Source: Microcaldota archaeon
Lineage (GTDB): Archaea; Micrarchaeota; Micrarchaeia; Micrarchaeales; Micrarchaeaceae
DNA: 6,149 nucleotides
Reading direction: 5' to 3'
NCBI GenBank assembly: GCA_021810685.1
Contig: JAJZII010000015.1
Location: 3,109 to 9,257 of the forward strand
Shown here: piece after piece, positions 5,463-6,149 of the stretch
Layout of the letters: each line of letters starts with the position of its first letter
Numbering within the stretch: position 1 is the stretch's first letter
Translations under genes and position numbers: made by a program
Notes under the pieces: model-generated
What the model was told of the DNA's origin: nothing
The model's database searches: none
The model's input: only the letters and a program-made list of their open reading frames with translations

Positions 5463-6149
5463 GTGCAGTTCGGCTACGACGGTGGCTTCATTGTATACAG
5501 GTACAAGGGCAGCGTGCGCCAGTTCCTTTTCCTGAAAAAGGAACCACGGGGCAGGCTCGACCTGCCGAAGGGGCACATCGAGAAGGGCGAGAATGCCGAG
5601 CAGGCGGCCATCCGTGAGACGAAGGAAGAAGCAGGCATAGACGTCAAGCCCGACAGGTTCTTCAGGTTCACTGTGGCGTTCTGGTTCATGGCCGAAGGCG
5701 AGAAGATACGCAACAGCGTGATGTATTTCCTCGCACAGGCGAGCCCCGACGCCCAGGTAAAGATATCGAAGGAGCACACGGGCTTCGCGTGGCTCACCTA
5801 CGAAGAGGCAATGAAGCAGTGGAAGTTCAAGAAGGACCTCATAATAGAGGCCAACTCATACATCGACAGGCTCGAGGCGATGGAGAAGCTCAACGCCGAG
5901 TACGCGAAGCTGCCGGAAAAGGGCAAGGAGCAAGGGCACTGGGACCTAAGCGCCAACTTCGTGCCGGGAGAGGGCCCGCTGAACGCGAAGGTTATGGTGG
6001 TCGGCCAGGCTCCTGGCGCGGAAGAGGACATGCAGGGCAGGCCGTTCGTGGGAAGAAGCGGGGTTCTGCTTTCGCATCTCCTCAAGTTGGCGGGGTTGCG
6101 TCGCGGCGACGTCTACATAACGAGCGTGGTTCAGTTCTTCCCGCCCAAG
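5463..6149 (+). CDS. Nudix hydrolase fused to uracil-DNA glycosylase-like domain (3' end cut by window edge)
   Basis: An open frame of 229 codons runs to the window end without a stop. Residues 1 to ~125 are a Nudix hydrolase domain. The Nudix box at 37-59 fits G-x5-E-x7-R-E-x-x-E-E-x-G-x exactly (G37, E43, R51, E52, E55, E56, G58), and L-P-K-G-H-I before and into it is typical of MutT/Ap4A-hydrolase-like members, which cleave nucleoside diphosphate derivatives using Mg. After a charged, probably helical linker (126-160), residues ~167-229 match the first part of family 4-type uracil-DNA glycosylases: V-P-G-E-G-P, then G-Q-A-P-G at 181-185, G-R-P-F-V-G-R-S-G at 192-200, and D-V-Y-I-T-S-V-V at 216-223. 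No stop or frameshift separates the domains. Three expected iron-sulfur cysteines are missing. The family's motif glutamate is Q182, and the usual Asn near the C-R-P-P motif is S221. The start is GTG with an overlapping ribosome binding site. Joint roles in nucleotide-pool cleaning and base repair are inferred. Confidence 0.88.
   Translation, partial: MQFGYDGGFIVYRYKGSVRQFLFLKKEPRGRLDLPKGHIEKGENAEQAAIRETKEEAGIDVKPDRFFRFTVAFWFMAEGEKIRNSVMYFLAQASPDAQVKISKEHTGFAWLTYEEAMKQWKFKKDLIIEANSYIDRLEAMEKLNAEYAKLPEKGKEQGHWDLSANFVPGEGPLNAKVMVVGQAPGAEEDMQGRPFVGRSGVLLSHLLKLAGLRRGDVYITSVVQFFPPK

Noticed and set aside
1..6149. CRISPR arrays, insertion sequences, phage genes or long repeats
   Set aside because: No spaced direct repeats, transposase motifs or long inverted repeats were seen by eye on either strand.

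Overview
This window looks like a piece of an archaeal chromosome. The grounds are: a threonyl-tRNA synthetase with the archaea-type N-terminal editing domain; a class III (pilin-like) signal peptide of the archaeal Q-S-S-L-E type; an archease; an archaeosortase/exosortase-family membrane protein; TATA-like boxes about 35-55 bp ahead of several starts; and GGTG-type ribosome binding sites. Codons are moderately GC-rich at third positions, which produces long open shadow frames opposite the real genes. The lineage cannot be fixed from the sequence. The short intergenic gaps, class III pilin, fused proteins and odd tRNA would fit a DPANN-type archaeon (for example Micrarchaeota or Diapherotrites) or a euryarchaeote, but that is a guess.

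Layout. The left part is on the minus strand. It holds thrS (3' end cut by the window edge, start near 1477), a small pilin-like protein (1538-2020), a protein with four CBS domains and a C-terminal domain that looks like a ribosome hibernation factor (2017-3159), and an archease (3317-3763). The pilin and CBS genes overlap by ATGA and are probably co-translated. A tRNA-Cys(GCA) gene (3246-3316) sits on the plus strand between the CBS gene and the archease. It ends on the base next to the archease stop codon. The right part is on the plus strand: an archaeosortase-family protein with a long glycosylation-sequon-rich ectodomain (3914-5455), then a Nudix hydrolase fused to a uracil-DNA-glycosylase-like domain (5463 to the window end, cut off).

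How the genes relate. thrS, tRNA-Cys, archease (partner of the RtcB RNA ligase in tRNA splicing) and the putative hibernation factor form a translation/tRNA neighbourhood. The pilin and the archaeosortase are cell-surface functions. The Nudix-UDG fusion points to nucleotide-pool cleaning or DNA repair. Only the ATGA overlap and the stop/ribosome-binding-site overlap support real co-expression; the rest is proximity.

Most worth a second look: the Nudix-UDG fusion, which has no cysteine in the visible part although family 4 UDGs normally carry a 4Fe-4S cluster; the tRNA-Cys with a non-canonical D-loop/T-loop elbow; the archaeosortase with a 180-residue C-terminal ectodomain; and the CBS/HPF-like fusion.
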